From the NCBI GenBank assembly GCA_051000345.1, contig JBPCOJ010000052.1, forward strand, positions 1 through 34,250: a stretch of 34,250 nucleotides of DNA. Direction: 5' to 3'. This stretch comes from JBHENC01 sp051000345 (GTDB lineage: Bacteria; Acidobacteriota; Blastocatellia; Pyrinomonadales; Pyrinomonadaceae). This document shows, piece after piece, positions 1 through 8,664 of this stretch. Within the stretch, counting starts at the first letter, position 1, and every line of letters starts with the position of its first letter. The position numbers were made by a program, and so were the translations under genes. The notes below the pieces were generated by a model that saw only the letters and a program-made list of their open reading frames with translations, made no database searches and was not told where the DNA came from.

Positions 1-416
1 CGGTTGCCGGAGGCTGTGACGATCACGAACTTACCGGCCAAGGATTGCGTCGAGTTCGGCGAAAATAAATCGACGGAGCCGATCAGCACCATGCTTTTGA
101 GGTTGCGAAAGTTATCGCCGCCCTGCGCAGCGAGCGCCGCACTCGCCAATTCCTGAGGTGAAGAGGCGGACGTAATCGTTGCTTTTGCGATTGCCGTAGT
201 CGCCGGTTCTACGATTGCCTTTGGTGAAGTCGCAGTAGTAGATGTTGTTGCCGGTGTCGTGGTCTTTGCGCCCGATTGCTTTTGTTGCGCCGCTTCTGCT
301 GTGCTATTCGCAATGGCGAACAAAGAAAGGACGAGCGTAAACGCGATTAGCGTGGACACGGCAAAGGTAAACAAGCGGGCGTCGGATGCAATGTCGCGCC
401 GTGTTTCTTTTTCCAT
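1..416 (-). CDS. Secreted protein, N-terminal fragment (LolA-like?)
   Basis: The frame is open from an ATG at 416 to the window edge, giving about 138 residues with no stop, so the C-terminus is missing. A GGAGAG ribosome-binding site lies about 9 nt before the ATG. The N-terminus has a basic start, then a hydrophobic stretch (FAVSTLIAFTLVLSLFAIA), so it is probably exported or membrane-anchored. A Thr/Ala/Ser-rich linker follows, then a segment with LASAALAAQGG and NFRNLKSMVLIGSV. That last part resembles the start of the lipoprotein-carrier (LolA-like) proteins common in Acidobacteriota, but too little is present to be sure. It starts 44 bp after the TonB receptor on the same strand and is probably co-transcribed with it. 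Confidence 0.7.
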   Translation of the reverse strand, partial: MEKETRRDIASDARLFTFAVSTLIAFTLVLSLFAIANSTAEAAQQKQSGAKTTTPATTSTTATSPKAIVEPATTAIAKATITSASSPQELASAALAAQGGDNFRNLKSMVLIGSVDLFSPNSTQSLAGKFVIVTASGN

Positions 417-460
417 AAAAGTCTCTCCGGTCAATTGTGATTTATCCACCCAATACATTC

Positions 461-3448
461 TTAAAAGCTGAAACGAATTTGCGCTTCGACGCAGCGATTG
501 TCCGGGCATCTTTCGCCACCGCCACCGCCACCGCCACCGCGCCCGCCGCCGAAGCCGCCCGCCAGCGAGTTAGAGCGCCCGAAGAAGGGCGAACTCAAAT
601 TGCCTGTCACCGGCCCCGGATTGACGTTATTGAAAAGATTGCGCGCCGAGAGTGAGAGCGTCAAATTGTAGCGGCTCTCTGTTCGCCTGCCGCCGCCGCC
701 GAACAATCCGCCGCCGCCCGCTCCGAATACGCCTCCGCCTCCGCCACGTCCACCGCGTCCGCCTCCTCCTGCGCCGCCGCGTCCGCCGCGTTCACCGCCC
801 CCGCCGCCGCCGCTGCCCGGCGAATTGTCTCTTGTGGATTGCGAAGCGCCCGCTTGACGATTAACCGTGCCGGGCGCAGTGCCGAAGCCGAAGGTTTTGC
901 TGGCGCGCAAATTCACGGAAAAGAATCCCGGCCCCTGACCGAAATTGCGCTGGATAATCTGTTCATTGGTCGCCGGATTCGGATTGAGCATCACCCCGCG
1001 ATAACTCACGAGTCCCGGCTTCGTCGGGTCAGTTGCAATCGAAGGGCGATCCGTGAAAACTGCGTCGCCGTTTGCGTCGCGCCCCGTCGTGATATTAAAC
1101 GGCGCGCCCGATGAAGCGATCACGAACGGGTTCAAGCTAATGCCGAACGGCGCGAGAATGGAACCGCCGAAGATTAATCGTTGGCGCACGTCAAAAGCCG
1201 TTCGTCCATATTCGTTGCTCAAATCGAATTGATTCGACGGAAAGGTTCCCGCTCCGTCCGTGTTGCCGTCGGACTTGCCCAAAATGTAATTTCCGAAAAA
1301 TGATAGATTGCGACTGAACCGATTATTGAAGCTAAGTATCAATTGATTCTGGTTAAGAACGCCGCTCGATTCGTACTGAAAAATATTGCCGACGTTGCCG
1401 AAGGGACGCACGCCGCCGACGGGCTGGCCATTTGCGCCGAGTGTAAAAGTTCCCGGCACGAGCGCGTTGATGTTGCGCGAACGCAGCGCATGAATCGTGC
1501 GCGCGGTCAAAAAAGTCGTCGTCAATACTATCTTGTGCGGCAGTTGCCTTTCGACGCTGACCGCGCCCTGAATCGTATACGGCGATTGCAAAGTCGGCGC
1601 TACCTGAACCATCGTCTGCGCGTTTTGCGCGAGTCCCGTAAGACTCTGCACGGACGGAATGACGTTGAAGAAATCAGGATTGCGCACGATGAACTGCTGC
1701 TGATTGACGCCGTTAAAGCGATTGGCGCGAAGCGTAAAGTTTTCGTTGAAGCGGTCATAGAAGATGCCCGCGCCGCCGCGAATCACTGTCTTCGGGCGAT
1801 TCGCGCCGCCCGCGCCGAGCGAATAAGCAAAGCCCAAGCGCGGCGCAAAATTGAGCTTGCTGCTGATGTTATCCTGCACTTCGTAGCGCAAGCCCAGATT
1901 CACGGTGAGGTTCGGGCGCACGCGCCAGTCGTCTTGAATAAACGGGCTGAAATCTATCTGGCTGACGCTTGCCTGCGGATTGCCGCTGTTAATCGAAAAT
2001 TGCGACGCGCGCGCTCCGGGAACTCCTTGCAGCACTTGCCTGTATTGGTCGAGCGATGAAAAAGTAAACGTGCCGCCGAAGTTATTAGGCGAGATATTGC
2101 TGATGCGCCCATTGCGCAAGCGTCCGCCCGCTTTGAGCGAGTGCGCGCCGATGGCAAACGTCGTGTAGTTTTGTAACTCGAAACGATCTTCGTCATTGAA
2201 GGCTTGGCCGATTTGCGCGCCGCCGCCGTTGAAGGCATCGAGCACGTTGATCGCCGGAATGCTGTTATTGCCCTGCTGATTCGAGCGCCGCCGGACATAT
2301 TGAAAGCGCGTTTCGTTGATGATCTTTTGATTGAGAATCGCGGTTTCGGTCAACTGCACTGTCTGTTCTCTGCTCGCTGAATTGAAGGCGCGCGAGGGCA
2401 GCGTAAATTCGTTAAGACCTGAATTGAGGTCGCTCGAACGCGCGTAAGAATAGCGCGCAACGAGCGTGTTGTTGGCATTCAGTTGGTAATCGAAACGCGG
2501 GCTGAAGGTCGTGCGGCGCGACGGCGTGACGACAGCCAGACCGAACGGCACGGCATTGAATGACGGATCGAGCACAGTCGCGTTAATTACTTCGTTGTTG
2601 TAAACGTCGCGGCGCTCTAAATCGAGAAAGAACGAAGCTTTCTTTTTAATCACAGGCCCGCTCAAATTGCCGCCGAAGCGCCTGCTTTGAAAAGGCGCGC
2701 GCGTGGATTGCAGCAGAAACGGATTGCGCGAATCGAGGCTTTCATCGGCGAAGTTAAAGGTAGCCTGCCCGCGAATTCTATCCGTGCCGGGCTTGGTGAA
2801 AATCTCCACGCGGCCAAAGCCTATGCGGTCGTATTCGGCGGAAAAGGGATTCGAGTTAATGCGAATTTCGCGTATGGATTCCTTCGGCGGAAGGCGTCCG
2901 TCGCTAAAGCCGTCGATAAAAAACTGCCCGCCGTTCGGCCCCGCAGAAGGGCCTGCGAGCGCTTGCAGAGCGGCGGATAAATCGTCCGGGTCATCCGGCA
3001 AGGCGTCGAGGTCTGTGCCGCGTAGGACAATGGCGCTCGCATTATTTTCCGGCGCGGTGCTGACGGGCGCTTCCGCAGAAACTGTTACTTCCTGCTGTTC
3101 GAGCGCGACGCCGAGCTTGATATTGAGCGGGTCTGTGCGCCCGTTGGAAATCTCTAGGCCGGGGTTTTCGTAATCCGCAAAGGTGGCTGACGAGGCACGC
3201 ACAGTGTACTTGCCGGGCGCAATGCCGGAGATGGCGTAGTTGCCTTCGTCGTTTGTAGTCGCCGTTTTAGTAACGCCGCCCGCGTCCGTGATCGTCACGG
3301 TTGCGCCGATGATAATGCCGCCGAATTGATCCGTGACCTGACCGCGCAGATTGCCGGTTGATTGTTGCGCGAAAACACCGCAGGCACAGAGCGCAAAGGT
3401 GAGCGCGAGCGCAAAAAGGCGCGCCGGGAGCGTTTGGAATATGAACAT
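461..3448 (-). CDS. TonB-dependent receptor, Oar-like, with carboxypeptidase-regulatory N-terminal domain
   Basis: A 995-residue outer-membrane receptor. It has a signal peptide (residues 1-28, ending near CGVFAQQ) and then a carboxypeptidase-regulatory-like beta domain (about 30-120; GQVTDQFGG, NDEGNYAISGIAPGKYTV). A plug-like region follows (about 125-240; FFIDGFSDGRLPPKESIREI), then a long beta-barrel ending in the aromatic-terminated strand AQIRFSF typical of outer-membrane proteins. The architecture matches the Oar-type receptors expanded in Acidobacteriota; the substrate cannot be told from sequence. Two extreme Gly/Arg-rich stretches lie in the last 130 residues, encoded by CCGCC-type repeats at about 500-560 and 680-815. 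It lies downstream of a terminator-like hairpin, so it probably has its own promoter, and upstream of a small secreted protein. Confidence 0.93.
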   Translation of the reverse strand: MFIFQTLPARLFALALTFALCACGVFAQQSTGNLRGQVTDQFGGIIIGATVTITDAGGVTKTATTNDEGNYAISGIAPGKYTVRASSATFADYENPGLEISNGRTDPLNIKLGVALEQQEVTVSAEAPVSTAPENNASAIVLRGTDLDALPDDPDDLSAALQALAGPSAGPNGGQFFIDGFSDGRLPPKESIREIRINSNPFSAEYDRIGFGRVEIFTKPGTDRIRGQATFNFADESLDSRNPFLLQSTRAPFQSRRFGGNLSGPVIKKKASFFLDLERRDVYNNEVINATVLDPSFNAVPFGLAVVTPSRRTTFSPRFDYQLNANNTLVARYSYARSSDLNSGLNEFTLPSRAFNSASREQTVQLTETAILNQKIINETRFQYVRRRSNQQGNNSIPAINVLDAFNGGGAQIGQAFNDEDRFELQNYTTFAIGAHSLKAGGRLRNGRISNISPNNFGGTFTFSSLDQYRQVLQGVPGARASQFSINSGNPQASVSQIDFSPFIQDDWRVRPNLTVNLGLRYEVQDNISSKLNFAPRLGFAYSLGAGGANRPKTVIRGGAGIFYDRFNENFTLRANRFNGVNQQQFIVRNPDFFNVIPSVQSLTGLAQNAQTMVQVAPTLQSPYTIQGAVSVERQLPHKIVLTTTFLTARTIHALRSRNINALVPGTFTLGANGQPVGGVRPFGNVGNIFQYESSGVLNQNQLILSFNNRFSRNLSFFGNYILGKSDGNTDGAGTFPSNQFDLSNEYGRTAFDVRQRLIFGGSILAPFGISLNPFVIASSGAPFNITTGRDANGDAVFTDRPSIATDPTKPGLVSYRGVMLNPNPATNEQIIQRNFGQGPGFFSVNLRASKTFGFGTAPGTVNRQAGASQSTRDNSPGSGGGGGGERGGRGGAGGGGRGGRGGGGGVFGAGGGGLFGGGGRRTESRYNLTLSLSARNLFNNVNPGPVTGNLSSPFFGRSNSLAGGFGGGRGGGGGGGGERCPDNRCVEAQIRFSF

Positions 3449-3522
3449 AATAACTTGACCCTTGAAATGAATTTTAATTGTTGGCCTGCCACACTTTCGG
3501 CGCGCCGTAGATGTATGAAAAG

Positions 3523-3569
3523 CAAAACAGAGCGGCGCATGTTGAATGTTTTCGCGCCGCTCTGCTTTG
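3523..3569 (-). terminator. Rho-independent terminator after the DUF5666-like gene
   Basis: A 16-bp inverted repeat with one mismatch (arms 3523-3538 and 3554-3569, core GAGCGGCGC/GCGCCGCTC) encloses a 15-nt loop. On the minus strand it begins 12 nt after the stop of the DUF5666-like gene and continues into a T-rich tract (TTTTGCTTTT). This fits an intrinsic terminator separating that gene from the TonB receptor. Confidence 0.7.
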
Positions 3570-3581
3570 ATAATTTCTCGA

Positions 3582-4949
3582 TTACGGCAAGCCTATGCCG
3601 CCGCCGAAGATGTCATCAGCGCCACCGATGTTTCCACCTTGCGGGCGGGCGGCAGAACGACCGGGCGCGGCTCCGGCGGGCGTGCGCAGCAGTGCGTCGA
3701 TGCCCGTCGCAAGCGTAATCGCCGTCACGCGCGAAGGATTTGTGCCGGTCGTGCTCGAAACGAGAATCATGTCGCCCGGCTTCAAGTCGGCGAGAGTAAT
3801 TCCCGGCAAACGCTCGACCACGTCCTGAAGGTCACCACCGCCAGCACCACCACCGCCGCCCATGCGCGGGCGATTGCCGCCGGGAAATTCACCGCCGCCC
3901 GGACGCGCTTCTCTTCCACCGGCAGCACCGGCAGGATTCGCCTGCCCGCCGCCGGAAGCGTTGCCGCTCGGTTGAGCAGCCGTGCCGCCCGCATTACCAC
4001 CACCGCCGCCACTTCCGAATTCGCCGCGAGCACCTCCGCCTCCTCTGCTTCCTCCGCCTTGCCGACGCATTGCGACCATCATTGCAAGTTCCGGCGGGAT
4101 ACGACGCAGCACGGAATCCTTATTAACGACCACTGTGAGTGGTTGATTCGTTTGAATGGTTGTGACTTTGATTTCGTTTGTCGCCGAATTGATCGCGGTG
4201 ATTGTGCCGCCGACCATACGGAACGAACCCGTCACGACTTCTTCGGGAATGAAGCGCGCGCCATCCGCGCTGCGCTCGCCGAGCGCGCGAAGTTGATCGC
4301 CGACTTTTATTTCAGCCAGCGAACTTTGCTTCGCGTCGTCGAATTTAACCGAATCGGGCGCATAGCGACGAAAACTCGCTTTATCATTTGCGGCAATGAC
4401 AACGGCGCGCTCGCCTTCGCGTGAACGCGCGCTGATTGTAATTTCATTTGCCGACGGATTAATTGCAGTAACGCGCCCGGAGATGCCGCGCCGACGCCAT
4501 TGTTCGCGGTCACGTTCGTGCTTTTGCGCAATCGCCGCCTTGCTCATCACGATCAACTGCCGCGCCGGAATTGATTTGCGATCCGCAGAGACTTTGCCCT
4601 GCGCGATAATGCGGTCGCCGACGCCGACATCCGCCAGCGTAATCGCTTCCGCATCGCTGATGGTTTTAGCGCCCGGCGCGACTCGCTTGTATTTAGTCGC
4701 ATCACCCAGCAGCACGCTAATGTCGCCGACAGTCGTGTGCAGCATAATTTGTTTGCCGGTAGCATCGACGCTCATTACTTCGCCGAGCGCGTAGGTCGCC
4801 GTAATATCGCTTTTCGCCGCGCCCGCAGATGTGTTTTGCGCGCCGGCGGCGGCGGGAGCAGTAGTGGTTTGCGCCGCAGCATTGACGCCGAGCGTGGCGG
4901 TCAAAAGCAGCGCTGACGCGTTAATATGCAAAGCCTTTATTATCTTCAT
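3582..4949 (-). CDS. Exported protein with DUF5666-like repeats and Gly-rich region
   Basis: A 455-residue protein with a signal peptide (residues 1-26, ending NAAAQ). Three successive beta-rich units of about 70-90 residues follow, each with the pattern 'G.V...D...N.I.I' then 'VGD...A.G': LGEVMSVDATGKQIML, ISGRVTAINPSANEITI and GGTITAINSATNEIKV. These look like DUF5666 domains, a family of unknown function often found in secreted proteins. From about residue 300 the chain becomes Gly/Arg/Asn-rich (GGGSRGGGGARGEFGSGGGG), then a fourth partial unit near the C-terminus (GITLADLKPGDMILVSS). It lies upstream of the TonB receptor, which has a similar Gly-rich region. Function is unknown; a periplasmic or surface role is inferred. 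Confidence 0.8.
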   Translation of the reverse strand: MKIIKALHINASALLLTATLGVNAAAQTTTAPAAAGAQNTSAGAAKSDITATYALGEVMSVDATGKQIMLHTTVGDISVLLGDATKYKRVAPGAKTISDAEAITLADVGVGDRIIAQGKVSADRKSIPARQLIVMSKAAIAQKHERDREQWRRRGISGRVTAINPSANEITISARSREGERAVVIAANDKASFRRYAPDSVKFDDAKQSSLAEIKVGDQLRALGERSADGARFIPEEVVTGSFRMVGGTITAINSATNEIKVTTIQTNQPLTVVVNKDSVLRRIPPELAMMVAMRRQGGGSRGGGGARGEFGSGGGGGNAGGTAAQPSGNASGGGQANPAGAAGGREARPGGGEFPGGNRPRMGGGGGAGGGDLQDVVERLPGITLADLKPGDMILVSSTTGTNPSRVTAITLATGIDALLRTPAGAAPGRSAARPQGGNIGGADDIFGGGIGLP

Positions 4950-5070
4950 GCTCTCTTTTATCCAATTCGATTATTCAGACTACGGGCGCTTAACAAACAA
5001 GCTGCTCCAACTAAATATAGACGCCGCGCGAATCGCTTTGGTCGCCCGATATTCACCTTTTCCAGAAAAC

Positions 5071-6126
5071 TTATCCGGCAAGCACTGAAGAAATCTTCCA
5101 ATCTCTCTGCCGCTGTGCCGTAAGAGTTAGTCCCAGACTGGTGATTAAAAGCCCTGTGATGACAAACGGCCAGAGGTACGGCACGGATGTCAGCAACGTC
5201 CACACGCACGCGCCGAGCAGCAGCGCCAAACTTTCCGAGCGATTTTCTTCCGGCAAAAAACGCCGCTCGATCCATCTTCCCGTCGCCGCATGAATCGTCA
5301 CGCGCCCGAACAGCGTTGCCACTCCCATCAACAACATCATCGAAAGCCCGACGAACGCGCCGACGACTGCGGGCAACATCCACAAAGCCAAAGGCACGCC
5401 GATGCACATCACAATCGCGGCGCAGAAACCTATGACAGCGACATGCGTGCTCGTCAATTGCAGACGCGCGGCGGCGCGGCTGATCGCGCCGGGCATGAGC
5501 GTCGTCAGCCCGAGCGAGGCGACGAACCACAGCAGCGCGGCGAGCAAACGCAAGCCCACATAAAGCTTCGACCACTGCGGCGCAAGCAGCACGGACGGAT
5601 CGCGCATCATGCGGCGCAGTTCCGTTTCGTATCCGGCGAACATCACCGTCGTGCTGTTCAGACTGCGTTGCGGCGCTGTTTTGCCGTGATGATATGCGCC
5701 GCCGAGCACCATCACGTCGCCGCCGATGCGCGAGCCTTCGCGCTGATAAACGGAACCGCCGATGGCCGCCACGTCGCCTTCGACATTGCCTTCAATAATT
5801 ACATCACCGCCGAATGCCATCGCGCCCTTTTGGAGATGCCCGCGCACAATCACAGAACGCCCGAAGCCGAACACATCCGCATCGTTGAAGCCTTCGACGA
5901 TGAGCGGCGCAACGCTGCTTTTATCATCATCGCTATTGATCTGATTATTATTGCTGGCGGAACTGTCCGGGAAGGAGGTTGCTGCTGCGCGCTCACCGGC
6001 GTGCGCAGCGACGACTAAAACAATCAGCGCGCAGATAATCGTTAGCACGCGGCATGGAAAGCGCCGTGCAGAGGGCGTTGCAAAAATCTGAAAACTTAGT
6101 TCGGTCACAGTCTTTTTTGCCCACAC
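5071..6126 (-). CDS. Membrane protein with bactofilin-like (polymer-forming) domain
   Basis: A 351-residue protein. A hydrophobic stretch near residues 27-43 (VLTIICALIVLVVAAHA) is a signal sequence or membrane anchor. Residues 75-145 show the short-repeat pattern of a right-handed beta helix (SVIVRGHLQKGAMAFGGDVI, EGNVEGDVAAIGGSV, RIGGDVMVLGG), as in bactofilin/polymer-forming proteins. About four transmembrane segments follow between residues 190 and 340. It is the third gene after the ECF sigma and anti-sigma factors, 49 bp downstream of the latter, so it is probably part of that unit and perhaps a target or modulator of the stress response. The start is uncertain: the first codon is GTG with no clear ribosome-binding site, and another GTG lies 18 nt downstream. 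Confidence 0.75.
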   Translation of the reverse strand: MWAKKTVTELSFQIFATPSARRFPCRVLTIICALIVLVVAAHAGERAAATSFPDSSASNNNQINSDDDKSSVAPLIVEGFNDADVFGFGRSVIVRGHLQKGAMAFGGDVIIEGNVEGDVAAIGGSVYQREGSRIGGDVMVLGGAYHHGKTAPQRSLNSTTVMFAGYETELRRMMRDPSVLLAPQWSKLYVGLRLLAALLWFVASLGLTTLMPGAISRAAARLQLTSTHVAVIGFCAAIVMCIGVPLALWMLPAVVGAFVGLSMMLLMGVATLFGRVTIHAATGRWIERRFLPEENRSESLALLLGACVWTLLTSVPYLWPFVITGLLITSLGLTLTAQRQRDWKISSVLAG

Positions 6127-6175
6127 GCGAATACAGTTTCACACTGCACATCGCATTGCGCAACGCGGCTTTGAT

Positions 6176-6799
6176 TTAATCTGTGATTTCTCGCGCGCGT
6201 TGGCGACAAGTAGCGATTAAGCGCGGCAATGATCCGAGCGCGACGAGGAGTAACAGCAGTGCGAGTAGATTAACCGGGCGCGGCACATCGACGAGATTTC
6301 TGCCGACGGCGCGAAGCACTAAGGTGAGACCCGCACCGACATCGCAAAGCGCCCGCACGATCATCACGAACGCACTCGCCGCGTGCCGAACAATCATCAA
6401 TGCAAAAGCCAGAGCTGCAGCACATCCGTTGTTGCCCAGCAGCCAGATACACAGCAAGATCAGCGGCGCGCACAGCCACAAGGCTAGTTTGCGTTCACCA
6501 CCCGAGCGCACGCCGATCATGTCGCTCTGCGCTCGCGCGCGCACAGCCTGCGCAAAATTTTTCGGCAAAGGCAACGCAAAGAATTCATCAGCCTGCGCCG
6601 CGATGTCGAGTATGCGCAATAGCTTTTCATGCTCGCGCAGCGTTGCGGCGCACGAGGCGCATTCTTTTATATGCACTTCAAACCGCGCGCACTCGACGGA
6701 AGTTATTTCGCCGTCAAGGTACGCGGCGATGTGCTCGCTTTCGCAGCAAGACAAACCTTTTGTTAGCGGCAATGCGTTTGTGTGAGAAGTTTCTTGCAA
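6176..6799 (-). CDS. Anti-sigma factor with zinc-finger (zf-HC2-like) domain
   Basis: A 207-residue protein if it starts at TTG 6799. This is 1 nt after the sigma-factor stop and is preceded by an AGGAA ribosome-binding site inside the sigma gene. A GTG at 6850 would add 17 residues overlapping the sigma gene. The N-terminal domain contains HIKECASCAATL, the H-x3-C-x2-C zinc-binding motif of anti-sigma factors, after SCCESEHIAAYLDGEI. The second half has hydrophobic membrane segments (LALWLCAPLILLCIWLLG; LLALLLLLVALGSL), which suits a membrane-bound factor that holds its sigma partner until a signal arrives. It is translationally coupled to the ECF sigma gene, so that gene is the expected partner. 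Confidence 0.87.
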   Translation of the reverse strand: MQETSHTNALPLTKGLSCCESEHIAAYLDGEITSVECARFEVHIKECASCAATLREHEKLLRILDIAAQADEFFALPLPKNFAQAVRARAQSDMIGVRSGGERKLALWLCAPLILLCIWLLGNNGCAAALAFALMIVRHAASAFVMIVRALCDVGAGLTLVLRAVGRNLVDVPRPVNLLALLLLLVALGSLPRLIATCRQRAREITD

Positions 6800-6800
6800 C

Positions 6801-7421
6801 TTAAATTCCTGTAATGCCCTTTTGCAAAAATTGCTGGCGCATGATTTCACGCGCGCGAAAAATACGATTCTTGACGGTGCCGAGCGGCAGGCCTGTTACT
6901 TCGGCAATCTCGTCATAGTTCAAATCATGAGAGTGGCGCAAGGCGATTAGTTCTCGATAGTGCTGCGGAAGCTTCTGCACGATTCCTTCGATGACAACGC
7001 GGCGCTCCGCTTTTTCGGTTGCCTGTTCGGGCGTCGGGGCGCTGCTCGCAAAAGGCTTTTCATAACCCTCTCCGTCCGCTTCGCCGTCGAGCGTTCCGGT
7101 TTGTGCGCGCCCGCCGCCGTAACGCCGTAAGTGGTCGATAGCCGCGTTGTGCGCGATTCTGTAAATCCACGTCGAAAATTTGTATTCGGAGCGATACCGC
7201 GCCAGCGAGTGATAGACCTTGATGAACACGTCCTGCGTCAAATCGAGCGCCGTATCGTAATCTCCCGTCATGCGATAAACGTATGCGGCGATGGGACGTT
7301 GATAGCGGCGGACGAGTTCCTCAAAACAATCTTCGCGCCCGGCGACGGTGCGCGTCACCAGATCGCAATCGGCAATTGACGCAATCGCTTCAAATGTATG
7401 GGCAAAGGCATTCACGCTCAT
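6801..7421 (-). CDS. ECF-family RNA polymerase sigma factor (RpoE-like)
   Basis: A 206-residue sigma-70-family factor of the extracytoplasmic-function group. Region 2 is at residues 25-100 (RYQRPIAAYVYRMTGDYDTA; DLTQDVFIKVYHSLARY; KFSTWIYRIAHNAAIDHLRR). Region 4, with its helix-turn-helix, is at about 150-200 (LPQHYRELIALRHSHDLNYD; EIAEVTGLPLGTVKNRIFRA). A linker of about 40 residues lies between. ATG at 7421 has an AGAG sequence about 6 nt upstream. It directs RNA polymerase to a small regulon, probably including its own operon with the downstream anti-sigma and bactofilin-like membrane genes. The signal cannot be read from sequence. Confidence 0.94.
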   Translation of the reverse strand: MSVNAFAHTFEAIASIADCDLVTRTVAGREDCFEELVRRYQRPIAAYVYRMTGDYDTALDLTQDVFIKVYHSLARYRSEYKFSTWIYRIAHNAAIDHLRRYGGGRAQTGTLDGEADGEGYEKPFASSAPTPEQATEKAERRVVIEGIVQKLPQHYRELIALRHSHDLNYDEIAEVTGLPLGTVKNRIFRAREIMRQQFLQKGITGI

Positions 7422-7492
7422 AATGCTCTGGTGTTACGCTACGGAGAAAGCAAAAGTTTCATCACGGGAAAGTATGCAAGGGGAAAGCAGAA

Positions 7493-7570
7493 AGCAGATG
7501 TTAGATGCTGGATGCTGGTTTCAAAAGCGGCAACGGCTTTTGACTAACATCTAACATCTAGCATCCGGCT
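7493..7570. repeat. Long intergenic hairpin made of 7-nt units
   Basis: Two outer arms (7493-7518 and 7544-7570) are imperfect inverted copies made of variants of the heptamer AGATGTT/GGATGCT. Inside lies a perfect 8-bp stem, TCAAAAGC/GCTTTTGA (7521-7528 and 7536-7543). It sits between the 3' end of the pilM-like gene and the start of the sigma factor. It belongs to the same sequence family as the hairpins in the microcompartment operon. It may stop or stabilise the secretion-operon transcript. Confidence 0.8.
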
Positions 7571-7579
7571 TTTGTCTTT

Positions 7580-8608
7580 CTAGCTCCATGCGAGCGCGGC
7601 CAGACCGGCGGGCGCGGCGATTTGATCGAAGGTCAATTCACCGGGCGGAAGCGCGAGATTGATTGATCCGGCGTCGAGCGGGCGCACGTCTTCTCCGAGC
7701 GTTTCGTTGACGACTTCGCGCACGCGTTCGTGGCTGAACCCGTTCATGCCGTCATCTTTGCCGATAATGAGCAAGCGGCGCAGTGTTGTTCCACTGCTCT
7801 CTGAACCGATGTCGTCATCGCGCGCGGGCGTCATGCGGTCGCGGTAAAAAAGCAGCAGTCGGTAAAGCTCGTCCGCGCAGTCGGCTTCGTCGCATGAAAT
7901 TTCGCGCACGATCAAAGGCTGCGCATCGTGAAGCAAGACGGCTGTGAAGCCCGCGTGGTGCGAACTGACGAGCAGCGCGTCGCCGATATTTGCGGCGCGG
8001 CGGCGTGCGTTGGCGGGCGGCGGGATAAGCCAGCGCATTTCGCCGACGTAGCGCGGCAGAATCAATCCGGCCTGCCAGCCGAGCCGCGCGAACACCGATT
8101 CGTATTCATTGATAATGCTCAAGCGCCCGCCCGCCGTGAGATACCGCGCGCGCCCGCGCGCATCCGGCGAGAGTTGTTCGCGCCGCACGCGCAGTTCATC
8201 GAGCGACTGACCGAAGGCTCTTTCAGTTTTCCAGCGCAGCACTTCCTCTATTTCGGCGCGCGACGTTTGCTGATCCTTTTCGAGCGTCAGAATCGCGGTG
8301 CGCGTCACGGCTTCCGGCAAAGCGACAGCCCATTTTTGCTGGCGCGCGAGGCCGCTGCTATTGACGAGTTCGGCGAGGGCGCTGGCAAGCTCGGCGGCGT
8401 CCGCAATGTTCGGTTCATCGAAGTTCGGCGCGATGAGATTTTCAGGCAGCGCGACGGTGGCGGCGCGGCGCAGTTCAAACTCCGCTTCACCCGCGCGGCG
8501 ATTGCGGCGGCGATCAAGCAAAACGACTGCCGCCGTATCTTGGTCGATACCGACGGCGGCGGCGGGCAATCGCGGCGCAACGAGTTTATCGAGAAATGAA
8601 GCAGGCAT
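7580..8608 (-). CDS. pilM: PilM-like actin-fold protein of a type IV pilus / type II secretion module
   Basis: A 342-residue cytoplasmic protein without signal peptide. The N-terminus has AAVGIDQDTAAVVLLDR, a phosphate-1-like actin-fold motif. Later come WAVALPEAVTRTAILTLEKD and an EIEEVLRWKTERAFGQSLDE segment typical of PilM/GspL-cytoplasmic proteins. PilM forms a ring under the inner membrane that links the pilus ATPase to PilN/PilO. It is the last gene of the gsp-like cluster, 56 bp after a pseudopilin. PilN and PilO genes, the usual partners, do not follow; the next gene is a sigma factor. The identification rests on fold-like motifs plus context, so it is good but not certain. Confidence 0.75.
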   Translation of the reverse strand: MPASFLDKLVAPRLPAAAVGIDQDTAAVVLLDRRRNRRAGEAEFELRRAATVALPENLIAPNFDEPNIADAAELASALAELVNSSGLARQQKWAVALPEAVTRTAILTLEKDQQTSRAEIEEVLRWKTERAFGQSLDELRVRREQLSPDARGRARYLTAGGRLSIINEYESVFARLGWQAGLILPRYVGEMRWLIPPPANARRRAANIGDALLVSSHHAGFTAVLLHDAQPLIVREISCDEADCADELYRLLLFYRDRMTPARDDDIGSESSGTTLRRLLIIGKDDGMNGFSHERVREVVNETLGEDVRPLDAGSINLALPPGELTFDQIAAPAGLAALAWS

Positions 8609-8664
8609 TGATTAGCGTGTTTGTCGTGTGCGAAAAGGATTTTGTCGTTTGTTGGAAATCATGT

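Noticed and set aside
1343..2059. Open frame of 238 residues on the plus strand
   Set aside because: It lies entirely antisense to the TonB receptor, has Arg/Ala-rich composition of a shadow frame and no family resemblance.
3546..4424. Open frame of 292 residues on the plus strand
   Set aside because: It is antisense to the DUF5666-like gene, whose repeats and signal peptide clearly mark the coding strand.
4958..5575. Open frame of 205 residues on the minus strand overlapping the bactofilin-like gene
   Set aside because: It is out of frame with the membrane protein, highly Arg/Asp-rich and lacks recognisable features.
7928..8599. Open frame of 223 residues on the plus strand
   Set aside because: Antisense shadow of the PilM-like gene, with compositional bias and no motif.
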